From Apostichopus japonicus (lineage: Eukaryota > Echinodermata > Holothuroidea > Aspidochirotida > Stichopodidae): a DNA stretch of 64,000 nt. The translations under genes and the position numbers were made by a program. Positions 12,946-28,500 of the stretch are shown piece after piece. Each line of letters opens with the position of its first letter. Position 1 is the first letter of the stretch. The notes beneath the pieces were generated by a model. The model was not told where the DNA came from. It was given only the letters and a program-made list of their open reading frames with translations, and searched no databases. Location of the stretch: the NCBI RefSeq assembly GCF_037975245.1, contig NC_092577.1, positions 258,501 to 322,500 of the forward strand, in the 5' to 3' direction.

Positions 12946-13097
12946 TTATAATTACCAGCATATTAAGTTAACATCATTGGCATGAATGTGGTGCACTGTC
13001 GAGTGGGCAATAAGAGGACAGTAATATAGTGTCACTGTGTCCCTGGATGTATTGTGCTTCAATTATACTTATTTTTACAATCTCTTTCATTTTTCAG

Positions 13098-13208
13098 ATC
13101 AGTGAATGACAGATACTGTACTTGCCATATCGAGAGACCATTAATATGTGCTCCATAGCACTATGACTTTGTTAGAAGGTAGAATTTTAGTTATTAGGAC
13201 AGCTTAGC
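13098..13208 (+). other. 5' leader of the GIIbeta-like gene with three small upstream ORFs
   Basis: A pyrimidine-rich acceptor (TTTCATTTTTCAG) ends at 13097. Between it and the main ATG lie three short uORFs: 13106-13144 (12 codons plus stop), 13146-13166 (6 codons plus stop) and 13163-13207 (14 codons plus stop). The second stop overlaps the third start in an ATGA string, and the third uORF stops one base before the main ATG at 13209. The main ATG has A at -3. That this leader is transcribed is inferred. Confidence 0.4.
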
Positions 13209-13540
13209 ATGAGGAAACTGATGTTACCACCGCGCAAGTTTTACCGTTACTTCATATCAGTGGTCATATTACTTCTAATATGTGCCCTACTTCAGTTCCT
13301 TAGTGTCAGTTTGATCAACTTATCAAGCAGCAACTCACTAAACAGAAAGACCACACCAAATGAACGGATTCGTGGAGTCCGAACAAAAGACAGACAACAC
13401 TACATTTTAGAGAATGAAAATACTTTCAAATGTACGGATGGGTCCGCGGTGATCCGCTTGAATCAGATAAATGATGACTACTGTGATTGCCAGTCTGATG
13501 GATCAGATGAACCAGGGACAGAGGCCTGCCCTAATGGCAA
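13209..13540 (+). CDS. GIIbeta-like gene, coding exon 1
   Basis: Encodes residues 1-110 plus two bases of codon 111: the signal anchor and the first LDLa-like motif up to EACPNG. The donor is GGCAA|GTAAGT at 13541. The last 35 bases of this exon are the start of the first unit of a 101-bp tandem repeat. Confidence 0.87.
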
Positions 13541-16500
13541 GTAAGTGTTTAAGTAGGATTAAATGGTAATTACAAGGGCAGGAGGAGGGGATGTTTACTG
13601 AGTACTGATGAACCAGGGACAGAGGCCTGCCCTAATGGCAAGTAAGTGTTAAAGTAGGATTAAATGGTAATTACAAGGGCAGGAGGAGGGGATGTTTACT
13701 GACTACTGATGAACCAGGGACAGAAGCCTGCCCTAATGGCAAGTAAGTGTTAAAGTAGGATTAAATGGTAATTACAAGGGCAGGAGGAGGGGATGTTACT
13801 GAGTACTGATGAACCAGGGACAGAAGCCTGCCCTAATGGCAAGTAAGTGTTAAAGTAGGATTAAATGGTAATTACAAGGGCAGGAGGAGGGGATGTTTAC
13901 TGACTACTGATGAACCAGGGACAGAAGCCTGCCCTAATGGCAAGTAAGTGTTAAAGTAGGATTAAATGGTAATTACAAGGGCAGGAGGAGGGGATGTTTA
14001 CTGACTACTGTATGGTATTAACAACCAGTAACACACCAGCCAATGCAGTGAAAGCTGTGAGGTGATGAGCAGCAGGTAATTACTGGATGGGACTATCAGC
14101 CAGCAAAAATAGACCCATACGGTACATCATTAAGATAGGGGTATGGCATGCATCTAGGAAATACTATACACTCCACCAGTAGTAGTAGTCAGGGATGGCA
14201 TACATAGGTCATACTATACACTCCACCAGTAGTAGTAGTCATGGATGGCCACCTGTAAATGCAAAAAAATTCCAAAGGGGAGGGGGACACCCCCTCCCCT
14301 TAGACCCCTCCCCCATGCCGGCCGTCAGTCTTCAGCCCCCCCACTCAAAAGTACCTTCCTACGCCACTGCTATACACTCCACCAGTAGTAGTAGTCAGGG
14401 ATGGCATACATAGGTCATACTACACACTCCACCAGTAGTAGTAGTCAGGGATGGCATTCATAGGTCATACTATACACTCCACCAGTAGTAGTAGTCAGGG
14501 ATGGCATGCATAGGTCATTCTATACACTCCACCAGTAGTAGTAGTCAGGGATGGCATTCATAGGTCATACTATACACTCCACCAGTAGTAGTAGTCAGGG
14601 ATGGCATGCATAGGTCATTCTATACACTCCACCAGTAGTAGTAGTCAGGGATGGCATTCATAGGTCATACTATACACTCCACCAGTAGTAGTAGTCAGGG
14701 ATGGCATTCATAGGTCATACTATACACTCCACCAGTAGTAGTAGTCAGGGATGGCATGCATAGGTCATTCTATACACTCCACCAGTAGTAGTAGTCAGGG
14801 ATGGCATTCATAGGTCATACTATACACTCCACCAGTAGTAGTAGTCAGGGATGGCATTCATAGGTCATACTATACACTCCACCAGTAGTAGTAGTCAGGG
14901 ATGGCATGCATAGGTCATACTATACACTCCACCAGTAGTAGTAGTCAGGGATGGCATACATAGGTCATACTATACACTCCACCAGTATTAATAGTCAGGG
15001 ATGGCATACATAGGTCATACTATACACTCCACCAGTAGTAGTAGTCAGGGATGGCATGCATAGGTCATACTATACACTCCACCAGTATTAATAGTCAGGG
15101 ATGGCATACATAGGTCATACTATACACTCCACCGGTAGTAGTAGTCAGGGATGGCATTCATAGGTCATACTATACACTCCACCGGTAGTAGTAGTCAGGG
15201 ATGGCATACATAGGTCATACTACACACTCCACCGGTAGTAGTAGTCAGGGATGGCATTCATAGGTCATACTATACACTCCACCAGTAGTAGTAGTCAGGG
15301 ATGGGTCATACTATACACTCCACCAGTAGTAGTAGTCATGGATGGCATACATAGGTCATACTATACACTCCACCAGTATTAGTAGTCAGGGATGGCATTC
15401 ATAGGTCATACTATACACTCCACCAGTAGTAGTAGTCAGGGATGGCATGCATAGGTCATTCTATACACTCCACCAGTAGTAGTAGTCAGGGATGGCATTC
15501 ATAGGTCATACTATACACTCCACCAGTAGTAGTAGTCAGGGATGGCATTCATAGGTCATACTATACACTCCACCAGTAGTAGTAGTCAGGGATGGCATGC
15601 ATAGGTCATTCTATACACTCCACCAGTAGTAGTAGTCAGGGATGGCATTCATAGGTCATACTATACACTCCACCAGTAGTAGTAGTCAGGGATGGCATTC
15701 ATAGGTCATACTATACACTCCACCAGTAGTAGTAGTCAGGGATGGCATGCATAGGTCATACTATACACTCCACCAGTAGTAGTAGTCAGGGATGGCATAC
15801 ATAGGTCATACTATACACTCCACCAGTATTAATAGTCAGGGATGGCATACATAGGTCATACTATACACTCCACCAGTAGTAGTAGTCAGGGATGGCATGC
15901 ATAGGTCATACTATACACTCCACCAGTATTAATAGTCAGGGATGGCATACATAGGTCATACTATACACTCCACCGGTAGTAGTAGTCAGGGATGGCATTC
16001 ATAGGTCATACTATACACTCCACCGGTAGTAGTAGTCAGGGATGGCATACATAGGTCATACTACACACTCCACCGGTAGTAGTAGTCAGGGATGGCATTC
16101 ATAGGTCATACTATACACTCCACCAGTAGTAGTAGTCAGGGATGGGTCATACTATACACTCCACCAGTAGTAGTAGTCATGGATGGCATACATAGGTCAT
16201 ACTATACACTCCACCAGTATTAGTAGTCAGGGATGGCATTCATAGGTCATACTATACACTCCACCAGTAGTAGTAGTCAGGGATGGTATTCATAGGTCAC
16301 ACTATACACTCCACCAGTAGTAGTAGTCAGGGATGGCATTCATAGGTCATACTATACACTCCACCGGTAGTAGTAGTCAGGGATGGTATTCATAGGTCAC
16401 ACTATACACTCCACCAGTAGTAGTAGTCAGGGATGGCATACATAGGTCATACTACACACTCCACCGGTAGTAGTAGTCAGGGATGGCATTCATAGGTCAT

Positions 16501-19500
16501 ACTATACACTCCACCAGTAGTAGTAGTCAGGGATAGGTCACACTATACACTCCACCAGTAGTAGTAGTCAGGGATGGTATTCATAGGTCACACTATACAC
16601 TCCACCAGTAGTAGTAGTCAGGGATGGCATTCATAGGTCATACTATACACTCCACCAGTAGTAGTAGTCAGGGATGGTATTCATAGGTCACACTATACAC
16701 TCCACCAGTAGTAGTAGTCAGGGATGGTATTCATAGGTCATACTATACACTCCACCAGTAGTAGTAGTCAGGGATGGCATTCATAGGTCATACTATACAC
16801 TCCACCAGTAGTAGTAGTCAGGGATGGCATTCATAGGTCATACTACACACTCCACCAGTAGTAGTAGTCAGGGATGGCATTCATAGGTCATACTACACAC
16901 TCCACCAGTAGTAGTAGTCAGGGATGGCATTCATAGGTCATACTACACACTCCACCAGTAGTAGTAGTCAGGGATGGCATTCATAGGTCATACTACACAC
17001 TCCACCAGTAGTAGTAGTCAGGGATGGCATACATAGGTCATACTACACACTCCATCTGTAGTAGTAGTCAGGGATGGCATTCATAGGTCATACTATACAC
17101 TCCACCAGTAGTAGTAGTCAGGGATGGCATACATAGGTCATACTACACACTCCATCTGTAGTAGTAGTCAGGGATGGCATTCATAGGTCATACTATACAC
17201 TCCACCAGTAGTAGTAGTCAGGGATGGCATTCATAGGTCATACTATACACTCCACCAGTAGTAGTAGTCAGGGATGGCATACATAGGTCATACTACACAC
17301 TCCACCAGTAGTAGTAGTCAGGGATGGCATTCATAGGTCATACTATACACTCCACCAGTAGTAGTAGTCAGGGATGGCATTCATAGGTCATACTATACAC
17401 TCCACCAGTAGTAGTAGTCAGGGATGGCATACATAGGTCATACTATACACTCCATCTGTAGTAGTAGTCAGGGATGGCATACATAGGTCATACTATACAC
17501 TCCACCAGTAGTAGTAGTCAGGGATGGCATACATAGGTCATACTACACACTCCATCTGTAGTAGTAGTCAGGGATGGCATACATAGGTCATACTATACAC
17601 TCCACCAGTAGTAGTAGTCAGGGATGGCATACATAGGTCATACTACACACTCCACCTGTAGTAGTAGTCAGGGATGGCATACATAGGTCATACTATACAC
17701 TCCACCAGTAGTAGTAGTCAGGGATGGCATACATAGGTCATACTACACACTCCACCAGCAGTAGTAGTAGTAGTCAGGGATGGCATACATAGGTCATACT
17801 ATACACTCCACCAGTAGTAATAGTCAGGGATGGCATACATAGGTCATACTACACACTCCACCTGTAGTAGTAGTCAGGGATGGCATACATAGGTCATACT
17901 ATACACTCCACCAGTAGTAGTAGTCATGGATGGCATACATAGGTCATACTACACACTCCATCTGTAGTAGTAGTCAGGGATGGCATACATAGGTCATACT
18001 ATACACTCCACCAGTAGTAGTAGTCAGGGATGGCATACATAGGTCGTACTACACACTCCACCAGTAGTAGTAGTCAGGGATGGCATTCATAGGTCATACT
18101 ATACACTCCACCAGTAGTAGTAGTCAGGGATGGCATACATAGGTCGTACTATACACTCCACCAGTAGTAGTAGTCAGGGATGGCATACATAGGTCACACT
18201 ATACACTCCACCAGTAGTAGTAGTCAGGGATGGCATACATAGGTCGTACTATACACTCCACCAGTAGTAGTAGTCAGGGATGGCATACATAGGTCACACT
18301 ATACACTCCACCAGTAGTAGTAGTCAGGGATGGTATTCATAGGTCGTACTATACACTCCACCAGTAGTAGTAGTCAGGGATGGTATTCATAGGTCACACT
18401 ATACACTCCACCAGTAGTAGTAGTCAGGGATGGCATTCATAGGTCACACTATACACTCCACCAGTAGTAGTAGTCAGGGATGGCATTCATAGGTCATACT
18501 ATACACTCCACCAGTAGTAGTAGTCAGGGATGGCATTCATAGGTCACACTATACACTCCACCAGTAGTAGTAGTCAGGGATGGCATTCATAGGTCATACT
18601 ATACACTCCACCAGTAGTAGTAGTCAGGGATGGCATTCATAGGTCATACTACACACTCCACCAGTAGTAGTAGTCAGGGATGGCATTCATAGGTCATACT
18701 ACACACTCCACCAGTAGTAGTAGTCAGGGATGGCATTCATAGGTCATACTATACACTCCACCAGTAGTAGTAGTCAGGGATGGCATTCATAGGTCATACT
18801 ATACACTCCACCAGTAGTAGTAGTCAGGGATGGCATACGTAGGTCATACTACACACTCCATCTGTAGTAGTAGTCAGGGATGGCATTCATAGGTCATACT
18901 ATACACTCCACCAGTAGTAGTAGTCAGGGATGGCATTCATAGGTCACACTATACACTCCACCAGTAGTAGTAGTCAGGGATGGTATTCATAGGTCACACT
19001 ATACACTCCACCAGTAGTAGTAGTCAGGGATGGCATTCATAGGTCACACTATACACTCCACCAGTAGTAGTAGTCAGGGATGGCATTCATAGGTCATACT
19101 ATACACTCCACCAGTAGTAGTAGTCAGGGATGGCATTCATAGGTCACACTATACACTCCACCAGTAGTAGTAGTCAGGGATGGCATTCATAGGTCATACT
19201 ATACACTCCACCAGTAGTAGTAGTCAGGGATGGCATTCATAGGTCATACTACACACTCCACCAGTAGTAGTAGTCAGGGATGGCATTCATAGGTCATACT
19301 ACACACTCCACCAGTAGTAGTAGTCAGGGATGGCATTCATAGGTCATACTATACACTCCACCAGTAGTAGTAGTCAGGGATGGCATTCATAGGTCATACT
19401 ATACACTCCACCAGTAGTAGTAGTCAGGGATGGCATACGTAGGTCATACTACACACTCCATCTGTAGTAGTAGTCAGGGATGGCATTCATAGGTCATACT

Positions 19501-22500
19501 ATACACTCCACCAGTAGTAGTAGTCAGGGATGGCATTCATAGGTCATACTATACACTCCACCAGTAGTAGTAGTCAGGGATGGCATACATAGGTCATACT
19601 ACACACTCCACCAGTAGTAGTAGTCAGGGATGGCATTCATAGGTCATACTATACACTCCACCAGTAGTAGTAGTCAGGGATGGCATACATAGGTCATACT
19701 ACACACTCCACCAGTAGTAGTAGTCAGGGATGGCATTCATAGGTCATACTATACACTCCACCAGTAGTAGTAGTCAGGGATGGCATACATAGGTCATACT
19801 ACACACTCCACCAGTAGTAGTAGTCAGGGATGGCATTCATAGGTCATACTATACACTCCACCAGTAGTAGTAGTCAGGGATGGCATTCATAGGTCATACT
19901 ATACACTCCACCAGTAGTAGTAGTCAGGGATGGCATTCATAGGTCATACTATACACTCCATCTGTAGTAGTAGTCAGGGATGGCATACATAGGTCATACT
20001 ATACACTCCACCAGTAGTAGTAGTCAGGGATGGCATACATAGGTCATACTACACACTCCATCTGTAGTAGTAGTCAGGGATGGCATACATAGGTCATACT
20101 ATACACTCCACCAGTAGTAGTAGTCAGGGATGGCATACATAGGTCATACTACACACTCCACCTGTAGTAGTAGTCAGGGATGGCATACATAGGTCATACT
20201 ATACACTCCACCAGTAGTAGTAGTCAGGGATGGCATACATAGGTCATACTACACACTCCACCTGTAGTAGTAGTCAGGGATGGCATACATAGGTCATACT
20301 ATACACTCCACCAGTAGTAGTAGTCAGGGATGGCATACATAGGTCATACTACACACTCCACCTGTAGTAGTAGTCATGGATGGCATACATAGGTCATACT
20401 ATACACTCCACCAGTAGTAGTAGTCAGGGATGGCATACATAGGTCATACTACACACTCCACCTGTAGTAGTAGTCATGGATGGCATACATAGGTCATACT
20501 ATACACTCCACCAGTAGTAGTAGTCAGGGATGGCATACATAGGTCATACTACACACTCCACCTGTAGTAGTAGTCATGGATGGCATACATAGGTCATACT
20601 ATACACTCCACCAGTAGTAGTAGTCAGGGATGGCATACATAGGTCATACTACACACTCCACCTGTAGTAGTAGTCATGGATGGCATACATAGGTCATACT
20701 ATACACTCCACCAGTAGTAGTAGTCAGGGATGGCATACATAGGTCATACTATACACTCCACCTGTAGTAGTAGTCATGGATGGCATACATAGGTCATACT
20801 ATACACTCCACCTGTAGTAGTAGTCAGGGATGGCATACATAGGTCATACTATACACTCCACCAGTAGTAGTAGTCATGGATGGCATACATAGGTCATACT
20901 ACACACTCCACCTGTAGTAGTAGTCAGGGATGGCATACATAGGTCATACTATACACTCCACCAGTAGTAGTAGTCATGGATGGCATACATAGGTCATACT
21001 ACACACTCCACCTGTAGTAGTAGTCAGGGATGGCATACATAGGTCATACTATACACTCCACCAGTAGTAGTAGTCATGGATGGCATACATAGGTCATACT
21101 ACACACTCCACCTGTAGTAGTAGTCAGGGATGGCATACATAGGTCATACTATACACTCCACCAGTAGTAGTAGTCATGGATGGCATACATAGGTCATACT
21201 ACACACTCCACCTGTAGTAGTAGTCAGGGATGGCATACATAGGTCATACTATACACTCCACCAGTAGTAGTAGTCATGGATGGCATACATAGGTCATACT
21301 ACACACTCCACCTGTAGTAGTAGTCAGGGATGGCATACATAGGTCATACTATACACTCCACCAGTAGTAGTAGTCATGGATGGCATACATAGGTCATACT
21401 ACACACTCCACCTGTAGTAGTAGTCAGGGATGGCATACATAGGTCATACTATACACTCCACCAGTAGTAGTAGTCATGGATGGCATACATAGGTCATACT
21501 ATACACTCCACCTGTAGTAGTAGTCAGGGATGGCATACATAGGTCATACTATACACTCCACCAGTAGTAGTAGTCATGGATGGCATACATAGGTCATACT
21601 ACACACTCCACCTGTAGTAGTAGTCAGGGATGGCATACATAGGTCATACTATACACTCCACCAGTAGTAGTAGTCAGGGATGGCATACATAGGTCGTACT
21701 ACACACTCCACCAGTAGTAGTAGTCAGGGATGGCATTCATAGGTCATACTATACACTCCACCAGTAGTAGTAGTCAGGGATGGCATACATAGGTCGTACT
21801 ACACACTCCACCAGTAGTAGTAGTCAGGGATGGCATTCATAGGTCATACTATACACTCCACCAGTAGTAGTAGTCAGGGATGGCATACATAGGTCGTACT
21901 ACACACTCCACCAGTAGTAGTAGTCAGGGATGGCATTCATAGGTCATACTATACACTCCACCAGTAGTAGTAGTCAGGGATGGCATACATAGGTCGTACT
22001 ACACACTCCACCAGTAGTAGTAGTCAGGGATGGCATACACAGGTCATACTATACACTCCATCTGTAGTAGTAGTCAGGGGATGGCATACATAGGTCGTAC
22101 TACACACTCCACCAGTAGTAGTAGTCAGGGATGGCATTCATAGGTCATACTATACACTCCACCAGTAGTAGTAGTCAGGGATGGCATACATAGGTCATAC
22201 TACACACTCCACCAGTAGTAGTAGTCAGGGATGGCATTCATAGGTCATACTATACACTCCACCAGTAGTAGTTGTCAGGGATGGCATACATAGGTCATAC
22301 TACACACTCCACCAGTAGTAGTAGTCAGGGATGGCATTCATAGGTCATACTATACACTCCACCAGTAGTAGTAGTCAGGGATGGCATTCATAGGTCATAC
22401 TATACACTCCACCAGTAGTAGTAGTCAGGGATGGCATACATAGGTCATACTATACACTCCATCTGTAGTAGTAGTCAGGGATGGCATACATAGGTCATAC

Positions 22501-25500
22501 TATACACTCCACCAGTAGTAGTAGTCAGGGATGGCATACATAGGTCATACTACACACTCCATCTGTAGTAGTAGTCAGGGATGGCATACATAGGTCATAC
22601 TATACACTCCACCAGTAGTAGTAGTCAGGGATGGCATACATAGGTCATACTACACACTCCACCTGTAGTAGTAGTCAGGGATGGCATACATAGGTCATAC
22701 TATACACTCCACCAGTAGTAGTAGTCAGGGATGGCATACATAGGTCATACTACACACTCCACCTGTAGTAGTAGTCAGGGATGGCATACATAGGTCATAC
22801 TATACATTCCACCAGTAGTAGTAGTCAGGGATGGCATACATAGGTCATACTACACACTCCACCTGTAGTAGTAGTCAGGGATGGCATACATAGGTCATAC
22901 TATACACTCCACCAGTAGTAGTAGTCAGGGATGGCATACATAGGTCATACTACACACTCCACCTGTAGTAGTAGTCAGGGATGGCATACATAGGTCATAC
23001 TATACACTCCACCAGTAGTAGTAGTCAGGGATGGCATACATAGGTCATACTACACACTCCACCTGTAGTAGTAGTCAGGGATGGCATACATAGGTCATAC
23101 TATACACTCCACCAGTAGTAGTAGTCAGGGATGGCATACATAGGTCATACTACACACTCCACCTGTAGTAGTAGTCAGGGATGGCATACATAGGTCATAC
23201 TATACACTCCACCAGTAGTAGTAGTCAGGGATGGCATACATAGGTCATACTACACACTCCACCTGTAGTAGTAGTCAGGGATGGCATACATAGGTCATAC
23301 TATACACTCCACCAGTAGTAGTAGTCAGGGATGGCATACATAGGTCATACTACACACTCCACCTGTAGTAGTAGTCAGGGATGGCATACATAGGTCATAC
23401 TATACACTCCACCAGTAGTAGTAGTCAGGGATGGCATACATAGGTCATACTACACACTCCACCTGTAGTAGTAGTCATGGATGGCATACATAGGTCATAC
23501 TATACACTCCACCTGTAGTAGTAGTCAGGGATGGCATACATAGGTCATACTATACACTCCACCTGTAGTAGTAGTCATGGATGGCATACATAGGTCATAC
23601 TATACACTCCACCTGTAGTAGTAGTCAGGGATGGCATACATAGGTCATACTATACACTCCACCTGTAGTAGTTGTCATGGATGGCATACATAGGTCATAC
23701 TACACACTCCACCTGTAGTAGTAGTCAGGGATGGCATACATAGGTCATACTATACACTCCACCAGTAGTAGTAGTCATGGATGGCATACATAGGTCATAC
23801 TACACACTCCACCTGTAGTAGTAGTCAGGGATGGCATACATAGGTCATACTATACACTCCACCAGTAGTAGTAGTCATGGATGGCATACATAGGTCATAC
23901 TATACACTCCACCTGTAGTAGTAGTCAGGGATGCCATACATAGGTCATACTATACACTCCACCAGTAGTAGTAGTCATGGATGGCATACATAGGTCATAC
24001 TACACACTCCACCTGTAGTAGTAGTCAGGGATGGCATACATAGGTCATACTATACACTCCACCAGTAGTAGTAGTCATGGATGGCATACATAGGTCGTAC
24101 TACACACTCCACCTGTAGTAGTAGTCAGGGATGGCATACATAGGTCATACTATACACTCCACCAGTAGTAGTAGTCAGGGATGGCATACATAGGTCGTAC
24201 TACACACTCCACCAGTAGTAGTAGTCAGGGATGGCATTCATAGGTCATACTATACACTCCACCAGTAGTAGTAGTCAGGGATGGCATACATAGGTCATAC
24301 TATACACTCCACCAGTAGTAGTAGTCAGGGATGGCATACATAGGTCATACTATACACTCCATCTGTAGTAGTAGTCAGGGATGGCATACATAGGTCATAC
24401 TATACACTCCACCAGTAGTAGTAGTCAGGGTTGGCATACATAGGTCATACTATACACTCCACCAGTAGTAGTAGTCAGGGATGGCATTCATAGGTCATAC
24501 TATACACTCCACCAGTAGTAGTAGTCAGGGATGGCATACATAGGTCATACTATACACTCCACCAGTAGTAGTAGTCAGGGATGGCATTCATAGGTCATAC
24601 TACACACTCCACCTGTAGTAGTAGTCAGGGATGGCATTCATAGGTCATACTATACACTCCACCAGTAGTAGTAGTCAGGGATGGCATACATAGGTCATAC
24701 TATACACTCCACCAGTAGTAGTAGTCAGGGATGGCATACATAGGTCATACTATACACTCCACCAGTAGTAGTAGTCAGGGATGGCATACATAGGTCATAC
24801 TATACACTCCACCAGTAATAGTAGTCAGGGATGGCATGCATAGGTCATACTATACACTCCACCAGTAGTAGTAGTCAGGGATGGCATGCATAGGTCATAC
24901 TATACACTCCACCGGTAGTAGTAGTCAGGGATGGCATGCATAGGTCATACTATACACTCCACCGGTAGTAGTAGTCAGGGATGGCATGCATAGGTCATAC
25001 TATGCACTCCACCGGTAGTAGTAGTCAGGGATGGCATGCATAGGTCATACTATACACTCCACCGGTAGTAGTAGTCAGGGATGGCATGCATAGGTCATAC
25101 TATGCACTCCACCGGTAGTAGTAGTCAGGGATGGCATGCATAGGTCATACTATACACTCCACCGGTAGTAGTAGTCAGGGATGGCATGCATAGGTCATAC
25201 TATGCACTCCACCGGTAGTAGTAGTCAGGGATGGCATGCATAGGTCATACTATGCACTCCACCGGTAGTAGTAGTCAGGGATGGCATGCATAGGTCATAC
25301 TATGCACTCCACCAGTAGTAGTAGTCAGGGATGGCATGCATAGGTCATACTATACACTCCACCTGTATTAGTAGTCAGGGATGGCATGCATAGGTCATAC
25401 TATACACTCCACCAGTATTAGTAGTCAGGGATGGCATGCATAGGTCATACTATACACTCCACCAGTAGTAGTAGTCAGGGATGGCATGCATAGGTCATAC

Positions 25501-28500
25501 TATACACTCCACCAGTATTAGTAGTCAGGGATGGCATGCATAGGTCATACTATACACTCCACCAGTAGTAGTAGTCAGGGATGGCATACATAGGTCATAC
25601 TATACACTCCACCAGTAGTAGTAGTCAGGGATGGCATACATAGGTCATACTATACACTCCACCAGTAGTAGTAGTCAGGGATGGCATTCATAGGTCATAC
25701 TATACACTCCACCTGTAGTAGTAGTCATGGATGGCATACATAGGTCATACTATACACTCCACCTGTAGTAGTAGTCAGGGATGGCATGCATAGGTCATAC
25801 TATACACTCCACCTGTAGTAGTAGTCAGGGATGGCATGCATAGGTCATACTATACACTCCACCAGTAGTAGTAGTCAGGGATGGCATACATAGGTCATAC
25901 TATACACTCCACCTGTAGTAGTAGTCAGGGATGGCATACATAGGTCATACTATACACTCCACCAGTAGTAGTAGTCAGGGATGGCATACATAGGTCATAC
26001 TATACACTCCACCTGTAGTAGTAGTCAGGGATGGCATACATAGGTCATACTATACACTCCACCAGTAGTAGTAGTCAGGGATGGCATACATAGGTCATAC
26101 TATACACTCCACCTGTAGTAGTAGTCAGGGATGGCATGCATAGGTCATACTATACACTCCAACAGTAGTAGTAGTCAGGGATGGCATACATAGGTCATAC
26201 TATACACTCCACCAGTAGTAGTAGTCAGGGATGGCATACATAGGTCATACTATACACTCCACCTGTAGTAGTAGTCAGGGATGGCATTCTTAGGTCATAC
26301 TATACACTCCACCAGTAGTAGTAGTCAGGGATGGCATACATAGGTCATTCTATACACTCCACCAGTAGTAGTAGTCAGGGATGGCATGCATAGGTCATAG
26401 TAGTAGTAGTCAGGGATGGTATACATAGGTCATACTATACACTCCACCTGTAGTAGTAGTCAGGGATGGCATTCATAGGTCATACTATACACTCCACCTG
26501 TAGTAGTAGTCAGGGATGGCATTCATAGGTCATACTATACACTCCACCAGTAGTAGTAGTCAGGGATGGCATTCATAGGTCATACTACACAATCCACCAG
26601 TAGTAGTAGTCATGGATGGCATTCATAGGTCATACTATACACTCCACCAGTATTAGTAGTCAGGGATGGCATTCATAGGTCATACTACACAATCCACCAG
26701 TAGTAGTAGTCATGGATGGCATACATAGGTCATACTACACAATCCACCAGTAGTAGTAGTCAGGGATGGCATGCATAGGTCATAGTAGTAGTAGTCAGGG
26801 ATGGTATACATAGGTCATACTATACACTCCACCAGTAGTAGTAGTCAGGGATGGCATTCATAGGTCATACTATACACTCCACCTGTAGTAGTAGTCAGGG
26901 ATGGCATTCATAGGTCATACTACACAATCCACCAGTAGTAGTAGTCAGGGATGGCATTCATAGGTCATACTATACACTCCACCAGTAGTACAGTAGTAGT
27001 CAGGGATGGCATACATATGTCATACTATACACTCCACCAGTAGTAGAAGCACATATAGGTTATACTTCACACTCCACCAGTTTTTGTAATTGGGGATTGC
27101 CTGCGTAGATCATACTTCACACTTGACCAGAAGTTGTAGTCGTGAACGGCATGCATACAGTGGGTATGGTTGGGGGGAGGGCAGGTGTTAGTGGGGGTAA
27201 TAGGAAAGTTTATGCCATTCAACACCACCCTATTCGGCATGGTAATAATGTATTGAGGTTGATCTACTTTCCAGATTTTTCTGCCTACCTGAGGAGCGTC
27301 TCTTACCATCAAATCGAGTGAATGATGGCATCTGTGACTGCTGTGATGGAAGTGACGAATGGAGAGCAGAGGGTGAGATCATTGTAATCAGTCAGTGTGT
27401 AACAGCAGTATGCTGAATCAATGAGGGTGAGATCATTGTAATCAGTCAGTGTGTAACAGCAGTATGCTGAATCAATGAGGGTGAGATCATTGTAATCAGT
27501 CAGTGTGTGACAGCAGTATGCTGAATCAATGAGGGTGAGATCATTGTAATCAGTCAGTGTGTAACAGCAGTATGCTGAATCAATGAGGGTGAGATCATTG
27601 TAATCAGTCAGTGTGTAACAGCAGTATGCTCAATCAATGAGGGTGAGATCATTGTAATCAGTCAGTGTGTAACAGCAGTATGCTGAATCAATGAGGGTGA
27701 GATCATTGTAATCAGTCAGTGTGTAACAGCAGTATGCTGAATCAATGAGGGTGAGATCATTGTAATCAGTCAGTGTGTAACAGCAGTATGCTGAATCAAT
27801 GAGGGTGAGATCATTGTAATCAGTCAGTGTGTAACAGCAGTATGCTGAATCAATGAGGGTGAGATCATTGTAATCAGTCAGTGTGTAACAGCAGTATGCT
27901 GAATCAATGAGGGTGAGATCATTGTAATCAGTCAGTGTGTAACAGCAGTATGCTGAATCAATGAGGGTGAGATCATTGTAATCAGTCAGTGTGTGACAGC
28001 AGTATGCTTAATCAATGAGGGTGAGATCATTGTAATCAGTCAGTGTGTAACAGCAGTATGCTGAATCAATGAGGGTGAGATCATTGTAATCAGTCAGTGT
28101 GTAACAGCAGTATGCTGAATCAATGAGGGTGAGATCATTGTAATCAGTCAGTGTGTGACAGCAGTATGCTGAATCAATGAGGGTGAGATCATTGTAATCA
28201 GTCAGTGTGTAACAGCAGTATGCTGAATCAATGAGGGTGAGATCATTGTAATCAGTCAGTGTGTAACAGCAGTATGCTGAATCAATGAGGGTGAGATCAT
28301 TGTAATCAGTCAGTGTGTGACAGCAGTATGCTCAATCAATGAGGGTGAGATCATTGTAATCAGTCAGTGTGTGACAGCAGTATGCTCAATCAATGAGGGT
28401 GAGATCATTGTAATCAGTCAGTGTGTGACAGCAGTATGCTCAATCAATGAGGGTGAGATCATTGTAATCAGTCAGTGTGTAACAGCAGTATGCTTAATCA

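Noticed and set aside
14150-27050. Possible CRISPR-like regular repeats
   Set aside because: Units are contiguous with no unique spacers, copies differ only by point variants, and the setting is an animal gene intron.
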